DNA from: an uncultured Paludibacter sp.
Lineage (GTDB): Bacteria; Bacteroidota; Bacteroidia; Bacteroidales; Paludibacteraceae
Length of the DNA stretch: 64,000 nucleotides
NCBI GenBank assembly: GCA_937927845.1
Contig: CALFXE010000090.1
Coordinates: 1-64,000 of the forward strand
Direction: 5' to 3'
Shown here: positions 44,062-52,495 of the stretch, in pieces
Layout of the letters: every line of letters starts with the position of its first letter
How positions within the stretch are numbered: the stretch's first letter is position 1
Notes under the pieces: generated by a model
What the model saw: only the letters and a program-made list of their open reading frames with translations
Database searches by the model: none
Told to the model about the DNA's origin: nothing
Translations under genes and position numbers: made by a program

Positions 44062-45708
44062 TCATTTCCATTTCTTATAACTCCCTGTAGAAACAGGAGT
44101 TGATTTTCTTGCATTTGCCTCCATGCCGGCAGTTATGACTTCTTGAGGTAGCTGGATTGCTCTGCGTGGGTCGTCATATTTTAGTATGTCAGTACCTTTT
44201 CCTGCTATTTTACGCTCTATCTCTATTCCATATCTTTTGATGTCGAACCAACGATAACCATCGAACATAGTTTCTATTCGTCTGAAATGCAAAACACAAT
44301 GAATAAAAGGCAATTGATTGGATGATATTGCAAAACTCTGACTTATCATTCTGTTGTTGAGAGGGTTTACAAAAATAGAGTCAGTTGACCTATAGAAATT
44401 TTGAATTAACGATTCTGTAAGTGCTTTGGGTGCTAAATGCGATTGATTCCACATCTGTAAATCATTAACAGCTTCACTTATCCTGTTTAGATAAACCAAA
44501 GCTTCTGCTCTGCACAATAGGGTTTCTTCTGCCGTAAACTCTGCTCGTACTATATGTGTATAGCCTATACCTGCAACTTTATCTGTATATTCAAACATTT
44601 CCGAAGCTTTTGGGAAAAACACACCATAGTCTTGTTGACCAACAATATAAAGTTTACCATCGAAGCAAGGCAGTGAGTTTGTCCATGTCGGACCCGGTCC
44701 GTATGTAGAGCCATACATAGCTTCACCATTATGACCATAACGTGTACCGTATATTCTACCGAATAGAGAACTTGTTGGTAAAATCATAAAATTACATGCA
44801 TTGTCTTTGCTGATGTAATCATATGTAATTGCATCTGAATTGTCGTAGTTTATCGACCAATCTCTCAATATAGTTGCAGGATTAGCAGATAAAGCCTGAT
44901 TTGCATATTTAACCACATTAGGGTAATCTCTTTTGTAAAGATAGAAACGTGCAGCAAAAGCAGCAGCAGCTTGTTTATTGAAATGATATTTTGGAACTAC
45001 TAAATTTTGATTTGTAATTAAAGATAATCCATCTTCTAAATCCTGCTGAATTTTAGCATAAACTGATTGAACTGATTCACGAATATATTGTACGGAAACT
45101 TTTGTTTCAGGTTCTGTAATATACGGTATCCCTTTATCATTTTTACTCGCAATTTCATCTTTATAGGTATGACTGAAAATATTTACGAGGATAAAATGAC
45201 TGTAAGCACGACATAATAATGCCTCTCCTTTTTGTGTAGCTAAATCAATCTTAGGGTCGGTTTCCTCCAATTCTTTAATAGCTTTTAAAGCCTGATTTGC
45301 TGTGGCTATTGCGGCATAACACCTCTCCCAAACGTAGGATGGACTATCTTGTTGAGTGGAAGAAGTTACATCACTCCAACTGAATATCTCATCATGCATA
45401 CGCTCAAATGGAGCTAACTTAACCGGTAGAATAGCATTATTGTCAACAAAATTATCTGAACTCAATTCGGCCAATACAGCATAATTTGCATCAGGATATG
45501 CAGCAACTAAAAGCTGAGATATTTTTTGTTGGGTATCAATGCTTGTTCTGTTGTCGGGTAGGGTGTCTAAGAACTGATCACAAGAAGTGAAAAACAACAA
45601 TATAAATGTGCTAATGTGCCAATATGTTAATGTGCTAATAAATTGCACAAATCGGGATTTGTTGGCACATCCAAACACCGACATATTTATATTTTTACAT
45701 ATTTCCAT
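44062..45708 (-). CDS. SusD/RagB-family nutrient-binding lipoprotein
   Basis: Surface lipoprotein forming the lid of the SusC-like channel. Alpha-helical TPR-rich fold: ERCYAAIATANQAL, ALLCRAYSHFILVNIFSHTY (typical RagB motif), FAARFYLYKRDYPNVVKYA and the C-terminal RRIETMFDGYRWFDIKRYG. The lipobox FFTSC ends an unusual signal peptide that is encoded largely by the intergenic 8-mer repeat (45608-45639), giving residues ISTLTYWHISTF. Starts at 45708 or the internal ATG at 45684 are both possible. It lies 132 bp after susC; that spacer is filled with repeats and a hairpin, which may tune the ratio of the two proteins. Confidence 0.92.
   Translation of the reverse strand: MEICKNINMSVFGCANKSRFVQFISTLTYWHISTFILLFFTSCDQFLDTLPDNRTSIDTQQKISQLLVAAYPDANYAVLAELSSDNFVDNNAILPVKLAPFERMHDEIFSWSDVTSSTQQDSPSYVWERCYAAIATANQALKAIKELEETDPKIDLATQKGEALLCRAYSHFILVNIFSHTYKDEIASKNDKGIPYITEPETKVSVQYIRESVQSVYAKIQQDLEDGLSLITNQNLVVPKYHFNKQAAAAFAARFYLYKRDYPNVVKYANQALSANPATILRDWSINYDNSDAITYDYISKDNACNFMILPTSSLFGRIYGTRYGHNGEAMYGSTYGPGPTWTNSLPCFDGKLYIVGQQDYGVFFPKASEMFEYTDKVAGIGYTHIVRAEFTAEETLLCRAEALVYLNRISEAVNDLQMWNQSHLAPKALTESLIQNFYRSTDSIFVNPLNNRMISQSFAISSNQLPFIHCVLHFRRIETMFDGYRWFDIKRYGIEIERKIAGKGTDILKYDDPRRAIQLPQEVITAGMEANARKSTPVSTGSYKKWK
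45608..45639 (-). repeat. 8-mer repeat array inside the SusD signal-peptide codons
   Basis: On the minus strand four 8-mers in a row (ATTAGCAC, ATTAACAT, ATTGGCAC, ATTAGCAC), the same unit as in spacers at 45792-45839 and 59636-59709. CCCGATTTGT, the core of the 48-bp dispersed repeat, lies just upstream in the same gene. Confidence 0.8.
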
Positions 45709-45730
45709 ATACTCACATTATAATATATTT

Positions 45731-45758
45731 ACAATTTACAATTTACAATTTACAATTA
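45731..45758 (+). repeat. Tandem heptamer array (ACAATTT)x4
   Basis: ACAATTT three times, then ACAATTA, in the susC-susD spacer. Confidence 0.8.
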
Positions 45759-45762
45759 ACAT

Positions 45763-45810
45763 ATTAGCATAACTTGTCCCGATTTGTCGGGATTAGCATA
45801 TTAGCATATT
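45763..45810 (+). repeat. 48-bp dispersed repeat with palindrome, copy A
   Basis: Matches 59644-59691 at 44 of 48 positions. Contains the palindrome TCCCGATTTGTCGGGA (45777-45792) flanked by ATTAGCAT 8-mers. Confidence 0.85.
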
Positions 45811-45839
45811 AGCATATTCTCACATTAGCACATTCTCAC
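45792..45839 (+). repeat. Tandem 8-mer array (ATTAGCAY-type)x6
   Basis: ATTAGCAT three times, then ATTCTCAC, ATTAGCAC, ATTCTCAC, ending at the susC stop codon. Confidence 0.85.
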
Positions 45840-45840
45840 A

Positions 45841-48800
45841 TTAAATTCCAAATCTTAAGGTGACAGTAAACTGCTTGGGCATTGGTGTTGCAACGCCTCC
45901 ACTATTGAAAAACTCAGGGTCCTGACCATTTAATTTCTTATCCGAATAAAGCAAGAACAGATTAGTCGCTTGCAATTTCAGATTCAAATTATTTAATTTC
46001 AAAGGATCGGTATATTTACGAGGTATATCATACGACAAAGAAATTTCTTTCATACGTACAAAACCTCCATCAGCAATACGTTGGTCGGAATAGTTATATG
46101 CATTATAAGCATAACTTAAATCTGAATATTTTTGATTCTGACGAACGCTGGCTATAACTGGTATAGAAGTGTATTCTTCATCTCCGGGCAATACCCAACG
46201 ATTTTTAAATTCTCTCGGCATAGAACTTAAATCAGAATATTTAGATGCAAATGCCGGATTGAGTCTGACTTTATTCCCAAACGAGTAAGTGATAAACACA
46301 TTTAATTTCAAGCCTTTCCAACTGAAATTATTGCCGAGACTTCCTGTAATTGTTGGATCTGACGGACCTTCATATTTTAAAAAACTTAACTTCTCAAATT
46401 CTTGAAAATTAATATCAGTAAGAGTTTCTTCATCATCTTGATTGATAAAGGTTGGCAGACCTTCCTCGTTTAACCCGTTAAAAGGTATGGAAAACAAAGC
46501 TCTGACCGGATATCCTTTTTTAGCAAAGCCCGAACCTGAAATTAACTGAATAACATTCGAGCGGGTATCTAATTGTGTAATAACATTCACAGCTTTCGAA
46601 AAGATAAAATCGGTCTCCCAACGGAAATCTTTAGTCTGCATGTTTTTAGTTGAAACAGTAAGCTCAATACCTTTAGATTTCATAGATGCCACATTCGCAT
46701 ATTTAGCAATCTGACCACCGGCTCCCTGAGTGTAAATAAGTCCTATTAAATCAAAGTTATTACGCGTGTAGAAATCGGCTTCGACATTAATCTTGTTTTT
46801 CAAGAAACCTAAGCTCGTACCAATATTAAACTCATGCTTCTTTTCGTAAGTCAGCTCACTATTTTCTAAATCTTCTATATAAATACCTGATTCAGATACC
46901 CCTGCTGTTGGTCGCCATGGAGTGTAACTTTTAAATACAGCTAACGAATTTGTTACGAAAGAAGGTCCGCGATCTGCTGTCAGAGAATACGAAGCTTTAA
47001 ATGAAGCAAATGAGAGTACAGATGCCGAAACAGACTCAAACCAATCCTCTTCATGCGCATTCCATGCACCCGATACATTCCATGTAGGAAGCCATCTTGC
47101 AGCCCTTGAGCGACCGAGTTTGTTAGAACCTTCATAACGTCCTGTACCGTTAAATATGTATTTTCCAAGATAAGAATAAGTGCCTGATGCAAAGAAAGCT
47201 ACATCTCTCGTGTATGTTGATGTATTTGTGTAATAATCAGCATTTTCTTCCTTACCTTGTTTAAATACATTCGGGTCGTAGAAAGGAATACCTCCGTTGT
47301 CGTACTGATATCCCCATCCGCGAAACCAGGTGCGCTGACGATCAACAGAGCCTGTTTCCATTCCGCCGAAAAGATTGACAATATGAGTATCTGCAAAAGT
47401 GGTATTATAAGTTGCAGAAGCTCTGAAATCTACTCCTTTCATATTGTAAGCTGTACGATTATAAATACCGCCAACAGGTAAGATAGAAACCGGTAAAGCA
47501 TTCGGATTATCCGGATCAGTGTATAGCAACGGATTACGTTCGGCTATGGTTGCATCTTCGGGATAAACACCCGCACGATATGCTTCAGCCTGATTAGAGC
47601 GGTCTTTGATATGATGTTCCTGAGAAGATGACTGATACTTTATGGCAGCAAGAAGATTAGCCTCAAGCCCTTTAATAATCTTCCAATTTAATTCGGTTTG
47701 AAATTTCAAATCGGCAACATTTAAGTCGATATAGTTATTATCAAGTTCATGGAAGATATTAAAAGCAGCATAATTACGTGTGTAAAATTCTTTTGGGTCG
47801 AGCGTTCTGGAAGAATTAAGAGCAAAGCTGTAAGGATTGATATCAAAATCACGCTTCACTTCGCCACGAACCACGTCAACATCCTGACTAAGTGTACCAG
47901 GAGCTTTTTGTTCGCGATATGCACCATTGGTTAGCAAACTAATCGATAACTTATCGCTGATATTATATAAACCGTTTACATTTGCCGTATAACGCTGAAC
48001 AGATGAAGATTTTGTCCAACCCGGATCGTCAAATGCCGACAGGGAAACATAAAACTTTGCCTTATCTGTCCCTGATGAAATACTTACCGCATGGTTTTGA
48101 GTCAGACTGTTATTGAAAAGCAAACTAAACCAGTCGGTATTACGAAACTCGGCTTCACGCAGATAGGCATTTTTTGCAGTTTCTGAATTTTCCAAACCAT
48201 ACTTGCCGTTTTCATATTGATTAATAAGCTGATACATTTTACCATACACACCGCTGTTTGCTGCATTGGCAAGAGCAGTAAATTCTAACCAGCCTTTACC
48301 TTCCATCTCTTGAAAGATTCCCATTTGCTGTTGGGAATTAGAGATATTAAATTCAGAGTAAGAAGGAACCAAGCGAGAAGTAAATTCACCTGTATAATTC
48401 ACTCGACTTACACCTGCTTTACCTTTTTTAGTAGTAATAACCACCACGCCTGCCATAGCTCTTGCACCATAAATGGAAGTTGCCGAGCCATCTTTCAAAA
48501 TCTGAAAACTTTCAATATCATCGGCATTAATGCCTGCAATCGCGGAAGAAATAAGTGTTTCGGCATTACCCGACGACAAAGCATCACTCGACACATCAAT
48601 AGCATCTTCCATCACTACACCATCTACAACCCAAAGTGGCTTAGAGTTGCCGTAAATAGAAGTAGCACCACGTACACGAATTTTCGGAGCAGTACCAAAA
48701 GTCCCTGAAACATTTTGTACAGACACACCGGCAGAGCGACCTTCTAACGCTCTACTAACATCAGTGATACCATCAATTTTTGTTTTAGAAGCATCTAACT

Positions 48801-49164
48801 TGTCAGTTGCACCGGTAAACAGCCGCTTGTCCATCTTCATCATACCGGTAACCACCACTTCTTCAAGCTCTTTTGAATCGGATAACATCACAACACGCAT
48901 ATTCTGAGTAGCTACAATTTCTTGAGTTTGCATCCCTATATACGAAACAATTAAAGTAGCTTTGACTGTTGGCAGCTTTAAGGTGAAATTACCATCAATA
49001 TCTGTTACGGTACCATATTGTGTACTGCCCTTTATTATAACTGTTGCGCCTATCACAGCTTCTCCCGATTCATCGACTACAGTTCCTTTCACTGAAAGTT
49101 CCTGTGAAAACATATAGAAGCTTGATAGCAGAAATAATAAAGTCAGTATTTTATGCTTTATCAT
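45841..49164 (-). CDS. SusC/RagA-family TonB-dependent outer-membrane transporter
   Basis: Energised outer-membrane channel partnering the SusD-like lipoprotein. The signal peptide (1-20) is followed by a carboxypeptidase-D-like domain (~22-100; GTVVDESGEAVIGATVIIKG), the conserved SusC box ELEEVVVTG, the plug domain with PKIRVRGATSIYGNSKPLWVVDGV and SIYGARAMAGVVVITTKKG, and a 22-strand barrel ending in an aromatic strand (TVTLRFGI). At 1107 aa it is full length. With no glycoside hydrolases nearby and a zinc metallohydrolase in the operon, a peptide or metal-related cargo is as likely as a glycan. Confidence 0.95.
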   Translation of the reverse strand: MIKHKILTLLFLLSSFYMFSQELSVKGTVVDESGEAVIGATVIIKGSTQYGTVTDIDGNFTLKLPTVKATLIVSYIGMQTQEIVATQNMRVVMLSDSKELEEVVVTGMMKMDKRLFTGATDKLDASKTKIDGITDVSRALEGRSAGVSVQNVSGTFGTAPKIRVRGATSIYGNSKPLWVVDGVVMEDAIDVSSDALSSGNAETLISSAIAGINADDIESFQILKDGSATSIYGARAMAGVVVITTKKGKAGVSRVNYTGEFTSRLVPSYSEFNISNSQQQMGIFQEMEGKGWLEFTALANAANSGVYGKMYQLINQYENGKYGLENSETAKNAYLREAEFRNTDWFSLLFNNSLTQNHAVSISSGTDKAKFYVSLSAFDDPGWTKSSSVQRYTANVNGLYNISDKLSISLLTNGAYREQKAPGTLSQDVDVVRGEVKRDFDINPYSFALNSSRTLDPKEFYTRNYAAFNIFHELDNNYIDLNVADLKFQTELNWKIIKGLEANLLAAIKYQSSSQEHHIKDRSNQAEAYRAGVYPEDATIAERNPLLYTDPDNPNALPVSILPVGGIYNRTAYNMKGVDFRASATYNTTFADTHIVNLFGGMETGSVDRQRTWFRGWGYQYDNGGIPFYDPNVFKQGKEENADYYTNTSTYTRDVAFFASGTYSYLGKYIFNGTGRYEGSNKLGRSRAARWLPTWNVSGAWNAHEEDWFESVSASVLSFASFKASYSLTADRGPSFVTNSLAVFKSYTPWRPTAGVSESGIYIEDLENSELTYEKKHEFNIGTSLGFLKNKINVEADFYTRNNFDLIGLIYTQGAGGQIAKYANVASMKSKGIELTVSTKNMQTKDFRWETDFIFSKAVNVITQLDTRSNVIQLISGSGFAKKGYPVRALFSIPFNGLNEEGLPTFINQDDEETLTDINFQEFEKLSFLKYEGPSDPTITGSLGNNFSWKGLKLNVFITYSFGNKVRLNPAFASKYSDLSSMPREFKNRWVLPGDEEYTSIPVIASVRQNQKYSDLSYAYNAYNYSDQRIADGGFVRMKEISLSYDIPRKYTDPLKLNNLNLKLQATNLFLLYSDKKLNGQDPEFFNSGGVATPMPKQFTVTLRFGI

Positions 49165-49220
49165 ATTAAATATTTACGAACTGCGCGTTTACTTTTCAAT
49201 TTATTTTCAATCACAATTTG

Positions 49221-49250
49221 CAAAATTAATTGTATTTCTGATTTAAGCAA
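49221..49250 (-). promoter_or_regulatory. Promoter of the susC-susD operon
   Basis: On the minus strand: TTG (49250-49248), 19-bp spacer, TAATTTTG (49228-49221), 57 bp before the susC ATG. Confidence 0.75.
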
Positions 49251-49281
49251 TAAAAAAACAATAACAATCAATTTTTTCAGT

Positions 49282-49289
49282 TATATTTG
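49282..49289 (+). promoter_or_regulatory. -7 box of the divergent lipoprotein gene
   Basis: TATATTTG, 19 bp before the ATG at 49309. It lies inside the longer upstream reading frame, which argues against the start at 49153. Confidence 0.6.
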
Positions 49290-49308
49290 TCGACTAAAAT
49301 TATTAGAA

Positions 49309-50736
49309 ATGAATAGGCTACTGCAACATTCTTTATTCCTGATATTATCAGGTATATTATTTTTCACTTCATGTGAACAAAATGAAATTTCTCGTATAGC
49401 GTTCGACAAAAGTGAAATTTCTCTATTAGTTGGAAAATACGATACAATAACTGTTACTGTGTCTTATATTGGAGATATTAGCGATATGTCTATGACATGG
49501 AGAATAGAAGATCCAACTATTTTGTCCATTCAAGATATATCTGATTTGAATAACAACACATCAAAAAAATCTCTTACTAAAACCCTTGCAGTTAAAGCTT
49601 TAAAATCCGGTACTTCACAGTTTACAGTCCAAATTGGGGAACAATCGCATGTTTGTGATGTAACAGTAAACCAAAAGATATTTACTTTTTCCGGAGCCAC
49701 AGCCTCTAACTGGGGTGATTATTACGAAACAGAGACAAATAATTTCGAAATGTTATTATACGACAACACTATATCTTTCAATGATGAAGGACGAATTATC
49801 GGAAATGGCAATGTGTTATTTTTAGATTTTTATTTACCATTATCGTACGATACGTTATTATATACGTTATCGCCAGAAGAATTTGTTTTATCGACGAAAA
49901 GAGAAACTCACACTTTCTATCCCGGAGAATCATTTGAATATGATGGAGATTTATATGTTGTAGGAACACATATTAGACAATATACTGATGATGGGATATA
50001 TGCTACATTAATAAATGATGGGAATTTTTCGATAACTAAAAAAGGTTCAACTTTTGAAGTTTCGGGCGATTTAATATTAGAAGATGATGAGATTATTCAA
50101 TTTAGCTATGAAGGTATTGTAAATGAGTCAGATGAGCGTAATCCTGAGGATATAAAGGCTGATATGACAAAAGGATTGTTGGTTTATTATGGAGATGCAT
50201 ATAACTCTAAGAGTACCAATAATTTTAATGCCTTTCTGGGAACTGATATTGTAGATTTTGATTCTGATTTATGGGAAGGCGATATATTCCAATTGGAATT
50301 TAACACGACATTAAGTGTAAAAGATTATATTCCGGAAGGAACATACAATATAATAAATAAGAACATGGATTATATTACTTATGATGATCTCAAACCTTTT
50401 ACATTAATGCCAGGATATTATGATGAATCATACAATGAATGGGGAACTTGGTTTTTTGGAGAATCAATCAAGAAAATCAAAACCGGCACTATGGAAGTTG
50501 TGAAATCCGGAGATGATTACGTGATAGAATACGAGTTTTTCGATCGTTTTGGTTCGAGGATATGGGGAACTTTCGAAGGACAGTTTAAATATATAGACGG
50601 AACAAAACCAAGTTCTCAAGGTGCTCCGGCAAAAGTTAAAGCAAGAATTACAGACAAGAGGTTATTACCATCAGTTAAAAAAGCAAGTATTGATAAAAAA
50701 GGATTACAACTGAATCAGAGGAGATTTAAGTTATAA
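49309..50736 (+). CDS. Lipoprotein with Ig-like (Big_2-type) domain, function unknown
   Basis: A 475-aa predicted lipoprotein. The start at 49309 (MNRLLQHSLFLIL) gives a clean signal peptide with lipobox FFTSC; the frame opens further upstream but that part overlaps the -7 box. Residues ~25-120 resemble a bacterial Ig-like domain (ISRIAFDKSEISLLVGKYDTI, LAVKALKSGTSQFTVQIG). The rest is Tyr/Asp/Gly-rich beta sequence without a recognised family. It is transcribed divergently from the SusC/SusD operon and may be a surface accessory of it (inference only). Confidence 0.8.
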   Translation: MNRLLQHSLFLILSGILFFTSCEQNEISRIAFDKSEISLLVGKYDTITVTVSYIGDISDMSMTWRIEDPTILSIQDISDLNNNTSKKSLTKTLAVKALKSGTSQFTVQIGEQSHVCDVTVNQKIFTFSGATASNWGDYYETETNNFEMLLYDNTISFNDEGRIIGNGNVLFLDFYLPLSYDTLLYTLSPEEFVLSTKRETHTFYPGESFEYDGDLYVVGTHIRQYTDDGIYATLINDGNFSITKKGSTFEVSGDLILEDDEIIQFSYEGIVNESDERNPEDIKADMTKGLLVYYGDAYNSKSTNNFNAFLGTDIVDFDSDLWEGDIFQLEFNTTLSVKDYIPEGTYNIINKNMDYITYDDLKPFTLMPGYYDESYNEWGTWFFGESIKKIKTGTMEVVKSGDDYVIEYEFFDRFGSRIWGTFEGQFKYIDGTKPSSQGAPAKVKARITDKRLLPSVKKASIDKKGLQLNQRRFKL

Positions 50737-50752
50737 ATTAGCACGTTCTACT

Positions 50753-50784
50753 TTTGTCGTTAATTCTCTTTTCAGTATATTTGC
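50753..50784 (+). promoter_or_regulatory. Promoter of the mlaE-like gene
   Basis: TTTG (50753-50756), 20-bp spacer, TATATTTG (50777-50784), 38 bp before the ATG at 50822. Confidence 0.75.
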
Positions 50785-50821
50785 ACTCTTTATTAGTTTT
50801 ACTACTAAATTATTTTGTAAA

Positions 50822-51562
50822 ATGAATATCTTTCAAGATACCGGCAAGTATACGCTCTTAATGAAAAGAGTTTTAGTTGCCCCCGACCGATGGCGTATGT
50901 TCTTCCGCCAACTACCAAAAGAATTAGAAAAACTTGGGTTACAGTCGCTACCAATTGTTGTGATTATCTCAATTTTTATTGGAGCTATTATGACTATCCA
51001 GACCAAGTTAAACACGGAAAACCCGATGCTGCCGACTTATAGTACCGGACTTGTTACACGAGATACTCTATTGCTCGAATTTTCATCTACTATATTGTGT
51101 TTGATATTAGCAGGAAAAATTGGCTCTAATATCGCCTCGGAAATTGGTACAATGCGTATTACCGAACAAATTGATGCCCTTGAAATAATGGGTGTTAACT
51201 CGGCTAATTATCTTATTCTTCCAAAAATTGTGGCTTTTGTATTTATGATGCCTTTCTTAGTGATTTTCAGTATGACAATCGGATTAGTTGGTGGTTATTT
51301 AGTTGGAGTATTTAGTGATATAATTACTACAGCCGACTATCTGCTCGGTATTCAGTATGCCTTTATTCCGTATTATGTGTTCTATTCTTTAGTGAAATCT
51401 TTGGTGTTTGCTTTTATAATATCGTCTGTTGCAGCATATTATGGATATTATGCCTATGGTGGTGCGTTAGATGTGGGTAAGGCAAGTACAAATGCTGTGG
51501 TGAATGGCAGTATCTTGATATTGTTCTTTAATTTGCTGATAACTAATGTGATGTTGAATTAG
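50822..51562 (+). CDS. MlaE-family ABC transporter permease
   Basis: Inner-membrane permease of an MCE phospholipid/lipid transport system. Five to six hydrophobic helices with the family signature region AGKIGSNIASEIGTMRITEQIDALEIMGV, the conserved cytoplasmic helix of MlaE. The 246-aa length is typical. The ATPase MlaF follows after a 90-bp spacer made of heptamer repeats. The MCE-domain partner (MlaD) is not in the window. Confidence 0.95.
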   Translation: MNIFQDTGKYTLLMKRVLVAPDRWRMFFRQLPKELEKLGLQSLPIVVIISIFIGAIMTIQTKLNTENPMLPTYSTGLVTRDTLLLEFSSTILCLILAGKIGSNIASEIGTMRITEQIDALEIMGVNSANYLILPKIVAFVFMMPFLVIFSMTIGLVGGYLVGVFSDIITTADYLLGIQYAFIPYYVFYSLVKSLVFAFIISSVAAYYGYYAYGGALDVGKASTNAVVNGSILILFFNLLITNVMLN

Positions 51563-51577
51563 TGATTAGTAATAAAA

Positions 51578-51626
51578 TAGTCAATAGTCAACAGACCATA
51601 GACTATAGACAATAGACAATAAACCA
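51578..51626 (+). repeat. Tandem heptamer array upstream of mlaF (TAGTCAA/TAGACNA)x7
   Basis: Seven 7-mers in register: TAGTCAA twice, CAGACCA, TAGACTA, TAGACAA twice, TAAACCA. Same family and same block order as the array at 52416-52492 on the other side of mlaF. Confidence 0.9.
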
Positions 51627-51652
51627 AAGTGTGACATGGAAATATTGTAATT

Positions 51653-52411
51653 ATGATAAGCGTTAAAAATGTAGATAAGATTTTTGGTGATAATCATGTT
51701 CTGAAAAATATATCGGCTGATTTTGAAGCAGGTAAAACAAATATGATTATTGGTGCAAGTGGATCGGGTAAGACTGTTCTGATGAAAAGTATTATTGGTC
51801 TGCATCGCATCAATAATGGTAGAATTGAATATGATGGGCGGAATTTACCTGATATGAAAATGAGTGATATCAGAATTTTACGTCGTGAGGTGGGAATGTT
51901 GTTTCAAGGTTCGGCTTTGTTCGATTCGCTTAGTGTGCTCGAAAATGTTATGTATCCGCTTGAAATGTTTTCACGCACTTCTAAAGAGGAGATGAAAGAT
52001 AGGGCTATTACTTGTCTGAAACGTGTTGATTTGCCCGAACATTCTTATCATCTTGCTCCTTCGGAAATTAGTGGCGGTATGCAGAAGCGTGTTGCTATTG
52101 CCCGTGCTATTTCATTGCAACCTAAGTATCTCTTTTGCGACGAGCCAAATTCCGGACTTGACCCAAAGACTTCTTTGATTATCGATCAACTTATCAGCGA
52201 AATTACACATGAATTTAATATCACTACTATTATTAATTCACATGATATGAACTCGGTGATGGAGATAGGTGAGCATATCATCTTTATCAATAAAGGTGAA
52301 AAAGCATGGGAAGGTAGTAAAGAAGATATCTTTCATGTTGAAAATGAGGAACTGAATGATTTTGTTTTTGCCTCTGAATTATATCAGAAAGTTAAAAAAG
52401 CGAATCAGTAA
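51653..52411 (+). CDS. MlaF-family ABC transporter ATP-binding protein
   Basis: ATPase of the MCE lipid transport complex, partner of the MlaE-like permease encoded upstream. Walker A GASGSGKT, Q-loop LFQGSALFDSLSV, signature ISGGMQKRVAIARA, Walker B LFCDEPNSGLDP and the H-loop (INSHD) are all intact. 252 aa. Both flanking spacers carry the same TAGTCAA/TAGACCA heptamer arrays. Confidence 0.95.
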   Translation: MISVKNVDKIFGDNHVLKNISADFEAGKTNMIIGASGSGKTVLMKSIIGLHRINNGRIEYDGRNLPDMKMSDIRILRREVGMLFQGSALFDSLSVLENVMYPLEMFSRTSKEEMKDRAITCLKRVDLPEHSYHLAPSEISGGMQKRVAIARAISLQPKYLFCDEPNSGLDPKTSLIIDQLISEITHEFNITTIINSHDMNSVMEIGEHIIFINKGEKAWEGSKEDIFHVENEELNDFVFASELYQKVKKANQ

Positions 52412-52415
52412 GAAA

Positions 52416-52492
52416 TAGTCAATAGTCAATAGTCAATAGTCAATAGTCAAGAAACCATAGACCATAGACCATAGACCATAGACAATAAAAAA
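52416..52492 (+). repeat. Tandem heptamer array downstream of mlaF (TAGTCAA x5, TAGACCA x3 and variants)
   Basis: Eleven 7-mers in perfect register: TAGTCAA five times, GAAACCA, TAGACCA three times, TAGACAA, TAAAAAA. It fills the whole spacer between mlaF and xth. Confidence 0.92.
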
Positions 52493-52495
52493 AAT

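Noticed and set aside
47199..48708. Frames on both strands inside the SusC gene
   Set aside because: Alternative-frame reading of a conserved TonB barrel; no independent support.
49153..49308. Upstream 52-codon extension of the Ig-like lipoprotein
   Set aside because: Starts inside the SusC gene, spans the -7 box at 49282 and would destroy the lipoprotein signal peptide.
52416..52492. Regular repeats resembling a CRISPR array
   Set aside because: Units are contiguous 7-mers without spacers and there are no cas genes; a simple tandem repeat.
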